DNA of 64,000 bases from Amycolatopsis sacchari (lineage in GTDB: Bacteria > Actinomycetota > Actinomycetes > Mycobacteriales > Pseudonocardiaceae): the NCBI RefSeq assembly GCF_900114035.1, contig NZ_FORP01000015.1:1-64000 (forward strand), read 5' to 3'. The notes beneath the pieces are model-generated. The model had not been told where the DNA came from and made no database searches. It saw only the letters and a list, made by a program, of their open reading frames with translations. This document shows positions 1 to 8,660 of the stretch, in pieces. The translations under genes were made by a program, and so were the position numbers. The first letter of the stretch is position 1, and every line of letters starts with the position of its first letter.

Positions 1-2
1 CC

Positions 3-95
3 ACCCGATACGACAAACTCGCCACCGTCTACCGAGCAGCCATCCTCCTGCACGCCGTCATCACCTGGACCACAACATTGTCAGACATGACCTAG
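3..95 (+). mobile_element. 3' end of IS5-type transposase (partial)
   Basis: The window opens inside a reading frame that ends at TAG 93-95. The visible 30 residues begin TRYDKLATVYRAA and end LSDMT. The TRYDKLA..Y.AA pattern is what I know from the C-terminus of IS5-family DDE transposases in actinomycetes. Only the tail lies in the window, so whether the element is intact cannot be judged. No second inverted terminal repeat was recognised with certainty downstream. Confidence 0.7.
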
Positions 96-101
96 GTCGT
101 T

Positions 102-122
102 CTGACCGGAACCGCCGGTCAG
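102..122. terminator. Hairpin just after the transposase
   Basis: CTGACCGG (102-109) and CCGGTCAG (115-122) are perfect inverted arms around a 5-nt loop, 7 nt after the transposase stop. There is no T-run, so it may be part of the insertion sequence end or a weak terminator. Confidence 0.35.
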
Positions 123-674
123 TAACCACTACGGTGTTCTTGCCGAGATCGAGATCGACCGTTCACCAGGGATTGACGGGCGATGCTGCCCGAAGCAGAA
201 CGGTGCTAGCACCCACGGCGATCGTCAGGCTGGATCGAGCGGCCGTGAGACCCACCAAAGACCTGCGCAAACAGGCGCAGCGGAAAGCGCGCTCGGCTAC
301 CGTCCGGTTGAGCAGCGGCCCGAGCCTGATGGTACCGACTCGAGCAGCAGATCACTACGAGAACGCCGTTCCAGGCAGACACAGAACGACGCCGAGAGAG
401 GCGGCCGAGCCTGGTCCGCTCGGACGGTCCGTCTCCACGGCCGTGCGGCTCGGTAGGCGACAACTTGGACTAGCGGCTCCATTTGCGGCCCCTTCCACCC
501 TCTCAAGTCAGTCCGCGGCAACCGAGTCAACTCACGGCTGACAAGCTTTACCAGGGCACGCCCCTGACATCTCTGAGCGACACTGGCGGAGCGGTCAGGG
601 GGCCTCAGGCCTGCGTCCCTGCACGACGTCAAATCTCGGATGAGCATCCTTTCGTCGGTCCACGATCTCCCGCG
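123..674. other. Gene-free stretch
   Basis: No reading frame here shows a recognisable protein or the strong third-position GC bias of neighbouring genes. Composition is less GC-rich than the coding DNA around it. It looks like non-coding or decayed DNA next to the insertion-sequence remnant. Confidence 0.5.
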
Positions 675-719
675 TTGACAGAGAGTTGGACAAGCTGTTT
701 CATGTGACGAAACAGCTTG
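675..719 (+). promoter_or_regulatory. TTGACA promoter overlapped by a perfect palindrome
   Basis: TTGACA at 675-680 is a consensus -35 box. The expected -10 position (about 698-703) falls inside a perfect inverted repeat, CAAGCTGTTTC (691-701) and GAAACAGCTTG (709-719), with a 7-nt centre. The layout suits a repressor operator covering a promoter for the binding-protein gene that starts at 856, with a leader of about 140 nt. The regulator is not identifiable from the sequence. Confidence 0.5.
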
Positions 720-855
720 ACCGAGGCGCGGACACACCTCAGGCCAGCCACGTGGAGGCGCGATCCGTCGCGCGTACCCACTGTGCCTTCTTTGTTGCCC
801 AAACCCTGCCGAACAGCCCAATCACTCTCTGCAACATCTGCTACTAGGAGCCAAT

Positions 856-2502
856 ATGCCGTTCAATTCCCCACTGAGCCGCCGTGACATGCTGCGGGCC
901 TCGGGGCTGGCTGGCGCCACCCTGGGCATGGGAGCGCTCGGGATGACGCTCAGCTCTTGCGGGAACAGTCCCAGTGGTACTGCCGGGAATCCCGCCGCAT
1001 CCGGTGCGGGGGCCGTCGCGAGCGCGCTCCAGCCAGGTCAAAGCGTCGAAGGCACCATTTACAGCGACGTCGTCAAGAATCTCCCACGAGGGGGCAACCT
1101 GGACATCACCCTGACCTTCGCCTCCGCCACGCTGAACATCCTCTCGACTACGACGAGCAACACCCAGTGGTACGCCGATCCCTGTCACGACTTTCTCGAA
1201 CGATTCGACACCAACGGCAACCTCGTTCCATCTCTGGCCCAGAAGCTGGAATTCGTCAACCCGACGACCTACCGCTACACACTGCACGAGGCACGTTTCC
1301 ACAACGGCAGGCAGGTGACGGCCGAGGACGTAGTGGCTACGGTTGACTACCTCCGCAGCCCAGCCCTGGCGTCGAACCGGGCCGGCGCTTTCCGCGACGT
1401 GCAGTTCCGCGCACTCAATCAGAAGACCGTCGAGGTCGTCCTCCCAGAACCAAACGCGGGCTTCCGGTACAACCTCGTCGGGTTGTGCATCGTTCCGAGC
1501 GAGGCCTTCGCGCAACTCGCCACCAACCCAATTGGTTGCGGCCCCTACAGGTTCGAACAGTGGGTCAAGGACTCGTACATCGACTACAGCGCTTTCACCG
1601 ACTACTGGAACAAGGATTTGCCCCGGCTCGACCGGTTGCGGCTGACATTGCGGACCGATTCAGAGGCGGCGTCGCAGGCGATACGCGCCGACCAGACCGA
1701 TGTACTCGACGTCGTGCCGACCGCGCAGGTGCCGATGTTCCAGCAGCTGATCGACTCGAAGCGGCTCGCCGGCGTCTCCTACTCGGCTGGCTGGAACTTT
1801 GTTGGCCTGAACACAACGAGGCCGAAACTCAGCGACCCCCGAATTCGGCGGGCACTCGCGCTCAGCATCGATCGCACCGCGGTCGCGCGGGTTTCCGGCG
1901 GGAGCCTGAACCAACCGATATGCACCGCACCGTACGCGCCGACTCACCCGCGCTACCCGAAGAACCTCGACTACCCCCGCGATACCGCGCAGGCCAAGGC
2001 ACTGATGCAGCAGGCGAACGGGAAGGACCTCACCATCGAGCTCCTGGCCACTGACGCCACGATGGAGGCGATCGCGACAGTGCTCCGCAGCAACTGGGCG
2101 GAGATCGGCGTGACCGCGAACATCCTGAGGATCGACGTCCCCACCTATGTGAGCCGACGGTCCAGGAAGGACTTCGACGCGGTCGCCAGCCAGTGGTTCT
2201 TCAGTCCCGAACCCTCGTACGTCTTGGACCAGCTCTTCTCCTCCAAAGGCACAAACAACTTCTGGGGCTACAGCAACCCGCAGGCGGACCAGCTGATCAC
2301 GCAGGGCCGGTCGACGACCGATCCCGAGGCTCGCGCCTCCATCTACAACAACCTGCTCAAACTCCTCTTCATCGACGAGCCGAGCATGATTCCCCTGTCG
2401 ACGGCAGCGCGGCTCATGGTCTTCAAACCGGGTGTGGACGGGGACCTGATCGTCCCCAGCTCGTTCAACCTCTGGCGGTACGCGATCGCCGCCCGGCGGT
2501 GA
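856..2502 (+). CDS. ABC transporter substrate-binding lipoprotein (SBP family 5)
   Basis: Extracytoplasmic solute-binding protein of the oligopeptide/nickel class (SBP_bac_5), 548 aa. The N-terminus has a twin-arginine motif (SRRDML, residues 8-13), a hydrophobic stretch and a lipobox ending LSSC with the lipidated Cys near residue 35, so it should be exported folded and anchored to the outer face of the membrane. The middle carries typical family stretches (FHNGRQVTAEDVV, then LSDPRIRRALALSIDR). AGGAG at 846-850 fixes the ATG start. No permease or ATPase genes lie next to it, so it is an orphan receptor or works with a distant transporter. The ligand cannot be read from sequence. Confidence 0.9.
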   Translation: MPFNSPLSRRDMLRASGLAGATLGMGALGMTLSSCGNSPSGTAGNPAASGAGAVASALQPGQSVEGTIYSDVVKNLPRGGNLDITLTFASATLNILSTTTSNTQWYADPCHDFLERFDTNGNLVPSLAQKLEFVNPTTYRYTLHEARFHNGRQVTAEDVVATVDYLRSPALASNRAGAFRDVQFRALNQKTVEVVLPEPNAGFRYNLVGLCIVPSEAFAQLATNPIGCGPYRFEQWVKDSYIDYSAFTDYWNKDLPRLDRLRLTLRTDSEAASQAIRADQTDVLDVVPTAQVPMFQQLIDSKRLAGVSYSAGWNFVGLNTTRPKLSDPRIRRALALSIDRTAVARVSGGSLNQPICTAPYAPTHPRYPKNLDYPRDTAQAKALMQQANGKDLTIELLATDATMEAIATVLRSNWAEIGVTANILRIDVPTYVSRRSRKDFDAVASQWFFSPEPSYVLDQLFSSKGTNNFWGYSNPQADQLITQGRSTTDPEARASIYNNLLKLLFIDEPSMIPLSTAARLMVFKPGVDGDLIVPSSFNLWRYAIAARR

Positions 2503-3171
2503 CCAGGAGTTTTCCGGGTACCGGTCTTCCCTCGTCGGCCGCCGTGTTCGCACCGTCGGATATGGTGATCACGGCGGCAGCTGACGCTGCTCCGGTGACC
2601 TGAGCGGCGAGGCTAGAGTCGGCGGAGGCGGCGGTCATACGACCCCGTCTCGCCAGCTCGGCCGTCGCCGTGCAGGTCGAGCTGGCGTTAGACTTTGTGC
2701 CGAACGGTGCGCCAGCTATGAATGCCTTGAGGAATTGAGGAGCCGGTTAGATCTGACTGAGCCAATTTGCTTGGGACGCCACGTTGTAGGCGAATGAGGT
2801 CTCCGTCCCCTACGAGGGCTATCGTGACAGGGATAGAATGAGAACAGCTTGAGCCGCGCTTGGGAGAAGCAGCAGTTCCAAATGCGAACCCCGAAGTAGC
2901 TGCACATTTTCAAGATCGCCCCTTCCCTGAAGGTACCCAATTTTCAGCTGGCACCTCCGGCCTCAAAGGTCATACTCACGCTCGTGCCGACGAAACCACC
3001 ATCGCTTAACCGGGAGAACTGGGGATCAGGGAAACGGACCTCAATCACATGGGATGAGCGTTTCCGCTTCTGACGGCCGCATAAATCTAGGCGCCCCCAC
3101 ACGGATCGCTCTGTCGCTCTATTCGACGCTACGGAGTAAGCGGCTTCTGGGCTCGCATCTTCAACGCGACT
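2503..3171. other. Gene-free stretch between two genes
   Basis: About 670 nt with lower GC than the flanking genes and no supported reading frame on either strand. It contains the hairpin listed at 2651-2687 and a weaker inverted repeat (GCCGCCGTG 2538-2546 with CACGGCGGC 2570-2578). The rest shows nothing I can interpret. Confidence 0.5.
2651..2687 (+). terminator. Candidate terminator after the binding-protein gene
   Basis: CGCCAGCTCG (2651-2660) and CGAGCTGGCG (2678-2687) form a perfect 10-bp stem with a 17-nt loop, followed by TTAGACTTT. It lies about 150 nt after the stop of the lipoprotein gene, so read-through to it is plausible but not shown. Confidence 0.4.
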
Positions 3172-3178
3172 CCACGAA

Positions 3179-3216
3179 AAGGGGCTGTGTGCCACGCTTG
3201 TGACACACAGCCCCTT
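3179..3216 (-). terminator. Rho-independent terminator of the DUF2637 gene
   Basis: AAGGGGCTGTGTG (3179-3191) and CACACAGCCCCTT (3204-3216) form a perfect 13-bp stem with a 12-nt loop. On the minus strand the stem ends in CCCCTTTTCG, giving a short U-run. It starts 12 nt after the stop codon of the minus-strand gene ending at 3228. Confidence 0.85.
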
Positions 3217-3227
3217 CGTCAAAAACC

Positions 3228-4430
3228 TCAGCGCTTCAGGTACTTCAGCGCGTTGCTCAGCGAGTCCGACCACGGCGAGGCCAGGTCGAGCCGACGGAGT
3301 TCGTCGGCGTGCTGGACCGCCGCGAGCTCCGCCATGAGGCGGCCGCGCATGCGCTCGTCGTGCGCGACGTTCGCCGAGCGGAGGGCCCGGTCGAGGCGGG
3401 TCTTGCGGAACGGGGTGAACCAGGACGCGCGCGCGAGGTGGGCGGCACGGCGAGCAGCGCGGTCGCGGGTGCGGGCCAGCGCGTCGCGCTCGTCGTCGCC
3501 CAGGCCGAGGCGCGACAGGAAGCGCTCCTTCAGCTCACGGCTGACCCGCGACCACGTGGACGGCCGGGTGCGGCTGTGCCGCAGCTCGATCCCGAGCGCC
3601 AGGTGCAGCATCACGACACCGAGCACCGGCCCGAGCGTGACACGCGCCAGACCCGAGACCGGGCCGGCCAGGTCGAACGCCATGTACCCGGACGCGGCGC
3701 ACAGCGCCCACAGGATCAGGCGGGCGGGGCCGGGCTTGCCGCTCGAACTCCGGATACCGGCCCGCATCGCGAACCCGCAGGCGATCAGCGCGACCTCGAC
3801 CACGGCGAACATCGCGCCGCGCTCGTAGACGTTGGTGATGCCGAGCTTGTCGCCGAAGAACCGCCACGAGGTGTCGACCGAGACCAGCAGCGACATGAAC
3901 GCCACGAGGTAGAAGCCGCGCGACCCCTCCGGCGCCTTGCGCTTCGTCGACGCGGCAACCTCCGTGACCTGCACCGGCTGCGGGGCCGGTTCCGGGGCGG
4001 GAGCGGGCTCCGGCGCCGGCTGGACGACCTCGGCGGTGACGGGCTCGGGCTTGGCTTCCGGCTCGGGCTTGGTCGCCGGCTCGGTCTTGGTCTCCGTGGC
4101 CGTGTCGTTCTTGCCGGCGGCGCGGGCGCCGTCCAATTCGGCCAGCATCTTTTCGGACAGTCGCGGCAGGTCACCGGTGTCGCCGAGCCCGCGCTCCTTG
4201 CGCCACTTGTCCACCTGCGCGGACACCGAGGAACGTTCGCGCTTGGGGTTGGTCACCACGCCGTAGGTCATGAGGAACGCGATGACGTCCGAGGTGGACG
4301 GCTGTTCCAGTGCTTCACAGGCGTAGCGAACCTTCTCGTCCATCGTCTTCATCGTGGCCAAGCGGACGGCATGGGCCGCACTGCTCAGCACGTCCGCGGA
4401 AGAAGCCTGCTGATCGCTCTCGGTTTCCAT
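3228..4430 (-). CDS. DUF2637 domain membrane protein
   Basis: 400 aa. The first 100 residues are soluble and helical. Residues ~105-165 are a low-complexity Ala/Pro/Glu/Lys linker, which indicates an extended spacer. After that comes a DUF2637-type membrane region with about four hydrophobic helices (GFYLVAFMSLLVSVDTSW, then AMFAVVEVALIACGFAM and so on), followed by a basic, helical cytoplasmic tail of about 130 residues. DUF2637 proteins are common on actinomycete plasmids and integrative conjugative elements, often near FtsK-like transfer genes. Here no transfer, replication or integrase gene is in view, so this copy stands alone. Its molecular function is unknown. A strong terminator follows it. 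Confidence 0.75.
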   Translation of the reverse strand: METESDQQASSADVLSSAAHAVRLATMKTMDEKVRYACEALEQPSTSDVIAFLMTYGVVTNPKRERSSVSAQVDKWRKERGLGDTGDLPRLSEKMLAELDGARAAGKNDTATETKTEPATKPEPEAKPEPVTAEVVQPAPEPAPAPEPAPQPVQVTEVAASTKRKAPEGSRGFYLVAFMSLLVSVDTSWRFFGDKLGITNVYERGAMFAVVEVALIACGFAMRAGIRSSSGKPGPARLILWALCAASGYMAFDLAGPVSGLARVTLGPVLGVVMLHLALGIELRHSRTRPSTWSRVSRELKERFLSRLGLGDDERDALARTRDRAARRAAHLARASWFTPFRKTRLDRALRSANVAHDERMRGRLMAELAAVQHADELRRLDLASPWSDSLSNALKYLKR

Positions 4431-4617
4431 GAGGTTGTCCTTGTTCAGTTCTCGCCGGTGGGGGTCGCGAGCATAACCGGTGCGGAAATCGCTGCGAAGG
4501 GCACCCTCGATGGAGGGGCGTGGACGTCTGGTTCAGCAGGGAGATGGACCCTACCGCCCCGTCTTCTGGGCACTCACGCCGGGGAGGGGCGGACGCCGAA
4601 AGCGCTTTCTCGGGTGC

Positions 4618-5205
4618 TCAACCCCGCGCCGCGGCGACCACCGCACGGCCGGCCGCGACGAGCGACTCCGCGCGGGCGCCGGGGCCCGCACCGAGGTACG
4701 CGCCGACCATCGCGCCGTCACGCAGCATCATCAGCTGGTCGACCGCTTCGGCCGGGTCGGCGATGTCCAATTCGGTCAGCAGGCCTGCCAGCACCCCGGC
4801 GAACCAGGCGCGGTGCGCGGCGACGGCCTGGCGCACCGGGTGGCTCGCGTCGGCGTACTCGGCGGCCGCGTTGATGAACGGGCAGCCGCGGAAGTCGGCC
4901 GCGCAGCTCGCGTCCGCGAGCAGGTGCGCGATGGCTTTCAGCGTCGCGCGCGGGTCCGGGCTCCGCAGGCGCTCCAGCGCCTCGCGCTCCACCGCCGACC
5001 GGCCCTCCAGGTACGCCAGCACCAGGTCGTCCTTCGTGGGGAAGTGCCGGTAGAACGTCACCTTGCTGACCTCGGCCGCCGCGATGATCCGGTCGGCGCT
5101 CACCGCGCGGATGCCCTCGGCGTAGAACAGCTCGTCCGCCGCGGCCAGGATCCGGTCCCGCACCGGTGGCCGGCTCGTCGCCGTGCCTTGTGCCGCCCGG
5201 GTCAT
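4618..5205 (-). CDS. TetR/AcrR-family repressor
   Basis: 195 aa. The N-terminal helix-turn-helix is clear (RILAAADELFYAEGIRAVS, then the recognition helix around VSKVTFYRHFPTKDDL). The C-terminal ligand domain contains Cys residues (SCAADFRGCPF) that could sense oxidants, but that is a guess. It is divergent from the Ohr gene, with a 20/22-nt palindrome in the 117-nt gap, so it probably represses both itself and the Ohr gene. Ohr genes are more usually controlled by the MarR-type OhrR, so a TetR partner is a small departure. Confidence 0.85.
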   Translation of the reverse strand: MTRAAQGTATSRPPVRDRILAAADELFYAEGIRAVSADRIIAAAEVSKVTFYRHFPTKDDLVLAYLEGRSAVEREALERLRSPDPRATLKAIAHLLADASCAADFRGCPFINAAAEYADASHPVRQAVAAHRAWFAGVLAGLLTELDIADPAEAVDQLMMLRDGAMVGAYLGAGPGARAESLVAAGRAVVAAARG

Positions 5206-5280
5206 CGACCACTCCCCTCTCCGCCGCGAACTCCCCCAGGTTAACGCCTCTCGCCAAGGGGAGCCCGACAGTGCTAGCTT

Positions 5281-5302
5281 GTAGACGTACTAGTTCGTCT
5301 AC
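5281..5302. promoter_or_regulatory. TetR operator between tetR and ohr
   Basis: GTAGACG (5281-5287) and CGTCTAC (5296-5302) are exact inverted arms, and the centre ACTAGT is itself palindromic, so 20 of 22 positions are symmetric. It ends 20 nt before the Ohr ATG, overlapping where its promoter should be, and is the natural binding site for the divergent TetR protein. Confidence 0.75.
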
Positions 5303-5322
5303 CTCTGCGAGCAGGAGAAACC

Positions 5323-5751
5323 ATGTCCGACAGCCTCTACACCGGGATCGCGACCTCGACCGGCGACGGCAGGGCGGGAGGCCGCGCCCGCACGAACGAC
5401 GGCCTGCTCGACGTCACGCTGGCGATCCCGAAGGAGATGGGCGGCCCCGGCGGCGCCACCAACCCCGAGCAGCTGTTCGCGGCGGGCTGGGCCTCCTGCT
5501 TCCACTCGGCGGTCAAGGCCGTGGCGGCGCAGCGGAAGGTCGACGTCAGCGACTCCGCGGTGGTGGCCGAGGTCCAGGTGCACCCCACGCCCGAGGGCGG
5601 GTTCAGCCTCAGCGCCGCCCTGCACGTCGAGCTGGCGGGGGTCGACCAGGCGACGGCGGACCAGCTGGTCGAGGCGGCGCACGCGATGTGCCCCTACTCG
5701 AACGCCACCCGCGGCAACATCCCGGTGACCGTCGACGCGACTGTGGCGTGA
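5323..5751 (+). CDS. ohr: Organic hydroperoxide resistance protein (Ohr/OsmC family)
   Basis: 142 aa, the usual Ohr length. Ohr is a cytoplasmic thiol peroxidase that reduces organic and fatty-acid hydroperoxides using two reactive cysteines. Both are visible: Cys in GWASCFHSA (about residue 60) and Cys in HAMCPYSNATRGN (about 125). The N-terminus LYTGIATSTGDGRAGG matches the Ohr type rather than OsmC. AGGAG lies 7 nt before the ATG. Regulation by the divergent TetR through the 5281-5302 palindrome is likely. Confidence 0.93.
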   Translation: MSDSLYTGIATSTGDGRAGGRARTNDGLLDVTLAIPKEMGGPGGATNPEQLFAAGWASCFHSAVKAVAAQRKVDVSDSAVVAEVQVHPTPEGGFSLSAALHVELAGVDQATADQLVEAAHAMCPYSNATRGNIPVTVDATVA

Positions 5752-6176
5752 GGACAGTGGGGCCCGGCCGCCGCGCGATGGCGGTGGCGGGGCCCGGCTC
5801 GGCGGGAACGCCGCGGGCGGGTTTGGCTGCCGCGGACGGCGGTGGCGGGCCCGGCTGACGGGCGGGAACGCCAGGCGCGGTGGGGGTGGACGTCGCGGGA
5901 CCGCGGCGGCGGGCCCGGCCGGGCGGGAATCCTCAGCGCGGTGGGACGTGCCCCTCCCTGAGAAGGCGCGGGCCTGGCAGACGGGCGGAAAAGCCAGGCG
6001 CGGTGGCGAGTGGACATCGCGGGACCGCGGCGGCGGGCCCTGCCAGGCGGAAACCCCCCGGCGCAGCGGGACGTGCCCCTCGCGAAGGGGCGCACCCGGC
6101 CACCGCGCGAGGGCGGCCGTGGGCGGCCACAACCCTCACGCGAAACGCCGAGAACCGTGGCCCACCCCGCCACGGC
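5752..6176. repeat. GC-rich degenerate tandem repeats between convergent genes
   Basis: About 425 nt with no credible gene. A segment beginning GTGGACGTCGCGGGACC at 5886 recurs, diverged, at 6010, a period of about 124 nt. A third partial copy is visible (CAGGCGCGGTGG at about 5870 and again at about 5994). The repeats contain short inverted GC-rich blocks that would fold strongly. It may act as a terminator region between ohr and the SDR gene. A similar tract lies at 47216-47660. Confidence 0.6.
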
Positions 6177-6986
6177 TCACCCCTCCTCGGCCACCTCGCG
6201 CAGGTACCGAACCACCCCCACGCGCCGCGCGACCCAGGACGCCAGGCGGGGCGACACGGCGCTCACCACATCCGCCACGCGCTCCAGCGGCGGGGCGACC
6301 GTGATCTCCACCCGGTCCTCCCGGATGCAGCGCACCACGGCCCGCGCGACGGCCTCCGGCGGCACCCGGCCGAGCAGCACCGGGCGTTTCGCCTGCCAGC
6401 GCGACGAAATCCCCACCTCCGCCACCAGCGCTGGGTACACCGCGGACACCCCGACGCCCGTGCCCCTCAGCTCCTCCCGCAGCGACCACGTGAAACCCAC
6501 CAGACCGTGCTTCGCCGCGGAATTCAGGGCACCGTAAGGATAAGCGGTGCGCCCGGCGACCGAGCCGACGTTCACGACGTGCCCCTCACCCGCCGCCAGC
6601 AGGTGGGGCAGCACCAGCCGCGTCAACGACTGCGCCGCCACCAGGTTCACCAGCGCCACGCGCCGGATGTCGTCCAGCGACACGTCCTGGAAGCGCGCGA
6701 TGCGTTCCACCCCGGCGTTGTTCACCAGCAACGACGGCGGCCCCAGCGCCTCGGCCACCACCCGCACCACCCGCCGCTGGTCCTCCTCCTCCGCCACGTC
6801 CGCCGGCACCACCAGCGGCCGCGGACCGTGCGCGGCAGCGCGCTCCGCGGCGGCCCGCAGGCCGTCCTCGGAGCGTGCCACCAGCGCCAGCCGCACCCCC
6901 GCACGCGCGAGGTGTTCGGCGAGCACCACGCCGATCCCCCGTGAGGCCCCCGTCAGGATCCCCACGGCCCCCTCCGGCACCGGCAT
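6177..6986 (-). CDS. Short-chain dehydrogenase/reductase lacking the catalytic Tyr
   Basis: 269 aa, a classical SDR fold: nucleotide motif TGASRGIG (residues 12-19), NNAG (89-92) and active-site Ser 142 in VGSVAG. The residue 13 after Ser, normally the catalytic Tyr of YxxxK, is Asn 155 (codon AAT), while Lys 159 is kept. This predicts a weak or altered oxidoreductase unless a neighbouring Tyr (149 or 151) substitutes. It is the last gene of the leftward operon, 12 nt after bioB, with its GGAGGGG ribosome site inside the bioB end. A role in finishing the cluster's product is possible but not shown. Confidence 0.85.
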   Translation of the reverse strand: MPVPEGAVGILTGASRGIGVVLAEHLARAGVRLALVARSEDGLRAAAERAAAHGPRPLVVPADVAEEEDQRRVVRVVAEALGPPSLLVNNAGVERIARFQDVSLDDIRRVALVNLVAAQSLTRLVLPHLLAAGEGHVVNVGSVAGRTAYPYGALNSAAKHGLVGFTWSLREELRGTGVGVSAVYPALVAEVGISSRWQAKRPVLLGRVPPEAVARAVVRCIREDRVEITVAPPLERVADVVSAVSPRLASWVARRVGVVRYLREVAEEG

Positions 6987-6998
6987 GGCACCCCTCCG

Positions 6999-8060
6999 CT
7001 ACGCGTTCGCGGGCAGATCCGTGCCCGCACCCCGCTTGCGCACCTTCACGAGGTCCCGCCGGTGCTCCGGCAGCGTCGGCTCCCCCGCGCCCTCGACGAC
7101 GAACCCCAGGTCCTCGATCATCCGCACGTCGAGGTCACCGTCCTGCCCCTCGCTGGTCAGGTAGTCACCCAGGAACAGCGAGTTCGCCAGGTACAGCGCC
7201 ATCGGCTGCAGCGAACGCAGGTGGATCTCCCGCCCGCCCGCGATCCGCACCTCCACATCGGGGAACACCAACCGCACCATCGCGAGGATCCGCAGACAAC
7301 GCTGCGGCGTGAGGCTCCACCGCTGGTCCAGCGGGGTGCCCTCGATGGGGATCAGGAAGTTCACCGGCACGGAGTCGACATCCAGCTCACGCAACGCGAA
7401 CAACACGTCGACCAGTTCCTCGTCGGTCTCCCCCATTCCCGCGATCAGCCCCGAACACGGCGACAGCCCGGCCTGCTTCGCCTGCCGGACGGTGTCCACC
7501 CGGTCCGCGTACTCGTGCGTCGAGCAGATGTCGGCGTAGTGCGAATCGGCTGTGTTGAGGTTGTGGTTGTACGCGTCGGCCCCGGCTTCCTTCAGCTGCC
7601 CCGCCTGCCCGTCGGACAACAAGCCGAAACACGCGCACACCTCGACGTCCGGATACGTCCGCTTGAGCTCGGAAATCGTTTCCGCGACCCGCCGCACGTC
7701 CCGGTCCGACGGGCCGCGGCCGCTGCCCACCAGGCAGACGCGCTTGGCCCCGCGCTCGATGCCCGCCGACGCCGCCGCGACCGCCGCGTCCGGCTTGAGC
7801 CAGCTGTACTTGAGGATCTCCGCCGCCGATCCCACCCGCTGGGAACAATACGTGCAGTCCTCGGGGCACAGCCCGCTCTTGAGGTTGACCAGGTAGTTGA
7901 CCTTGACCCGGTTGCCGAAGTAGTGCCTGCGAACGCGGTGACCGGCGGCGACGACGTCCAGCACCTCTTCGTCGGGAGTGGCCAGCACGGCGAGCGCCTC
8001 TTCCCGCGTCAGCGGTTCGCGGCGCAGGGCCTTTTCCGTCAGCTCGGTGAGCAATTCCAT
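6999..8060 (-). CDS. bioB: Biotin synthase
   Basis: Radical-SAM enzyme that inserts sulfur into dethiobiotin, the last step of biotin synthesis. 353 aa. The SAM cluster motif CxxxCxxC is intact (CPEDCTYC), as are YNHNLNT, the auxiliary-cluster region (FSCGLI-like, here [14 protein letters not shown]) and [11 protein letters not shown] chose the ATG at 8060 because GGGAGG directly precedes it; an in-frame ATG at 8087 lacks a ribosome site. No bioA, bioD or bioF lies nearby. The gene sits 52 nt after an avidin gene and 12 nt before an SDR gene, inside the operon that starts with an acyl-AMP ligase. BioB is the known target of thiazolidinone biotin antimetabolites, so self-resistance is an attractive reading. 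Confidence 0.95.
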   Translation of the reverse strand: MELLTELTEKALRREPLTREEALAVLATPDEEVLDVVAAGHRVRRHYFGNRVKVNYLVNLKSGLCPEDCTYCSQRVGSAAEILKYSWLKPDAAVAAASAGIERGAKRVCLVGSGRGPSDRDVRRVAETISELKRTYPDVEVCACFGLLSDGQAGQLKEAGADAYNHNLNTADSHYADICSTHEYADRVDTVRQAKQAGLSPCSGLIAGMGETDEELVDVLFALRELDVDSVPVNFLIPIEGTPLDQRWSLTPQRCLRILAMVRLVFPDVEVRIAGGREIHLRSLQPMALYLANSLFLGDYLTSEGQDGDLDVRMIEDLGFVVEGAGEPTLPEHRRDLVKVRKRGAGTDLPANA

Positions 8061-8112
8061 GCCTCCCAGAATGGCAGAAGAAAGCATCGGTAACCGGAGG
8101 AGACCAAATTCC

Positions 8113-8640
8113 TCAGCGCGGCAGCCCCGCGCTCTCGCCCCGCTGCTTCGCCTGCTCGACCTGGGCGGCCGTCGGCGCGGTCCTGGTGAACTCGTCGTGA
8201 CCGACCAAAGTGGACTGCCACTGGTCCGCCGGGGTGGTGCCGGAGGTCAGCAGCCACTGCGTGACGATCCGCTCACCGGTGCCGCCGTAGTACTGCCCGC
8301 TCCAGCTGGTGGTGGAGTGCGCATTGCGGAAACTGTTGTGCCAGGCCACCGTCCAGCCCAGCGCGGTGCCGGTACCGGACACCGGCGCGATGTCGTACCC
8401 GCCTCGCAACGGGTAGGTGCTCTCGGCGTCCCCCACCGCGGATTCGTACGTGCCCGAAAGCGCGCCGTCCGCGGACACGGTCAGGTTCATCACCGAGCCG
8501 AGCTCGTTGTACCAGGTGCCGGCCAGGCTCGTCAGCGTCGGCGTGACGGTTCCCTGGCTTTCACTGGCGCTGGCGGCGACTGTGCCGGCCGAAACCAGCA
8601 ACGCGACCAGCGCGATCAGCACCTTGCGGAAAGCAGACAT
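8113..8640 (-). CDS. Streptavidin-type biotin-binding protein (avidin family)
   Basis: 175-aa precursor with a Sec signal peptide (residues 1-~25, hydrophobic [13 protein letters not shown]) and one avidin domain. Streptavidin's biotin contacts are all recognisable in order: WYNELGS (Asn23 and Ser27), GTYES (Tyr43, Ser45), ALGWTVAW (Trp79), NAHSTTSW (Ser88, Thr90, Trp92), [10 protein letters not shown] (Trp108), the Trp before QSTLVGHD (Trp120) and Asp128. Femtomolar biotin binding by a secreted tetramer is therefore expected. The start at 8640 is preceded by GGGGAG; a GTG at 8664 overlaps the desaturase stop. The gene follows the desaturase by about 20 nt and precedes bioB by 52 nt, so it is co-transcribed with biosynthetic genes. 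Confidence 0.95.
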   Translation of the reverse strand: MSAFRKVLIALVALLVSAGTVAASASESQGTVTPTLTSLAGTWYNELGSVMNLTVSADGALSGTYESAVGDAESTYPLRGGYDIAPVSGTGTALGWTVAWHNSFRNAHSTTSWSGQYYGGTGERIVTQWLLTSGTTPADQWQSTLVGHDEFTRTAPTAAQVEQAKQRGESAGLPR

Positions 8641-8660
8641 GCGATTCTCCCCTTCGTGAC

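Noticed and set aside
134-821. Several overlapping frames in the left-hand gene-free stretch
   Set aside because: No ribosome sites, no recognisable protein, no consistent codon bias.
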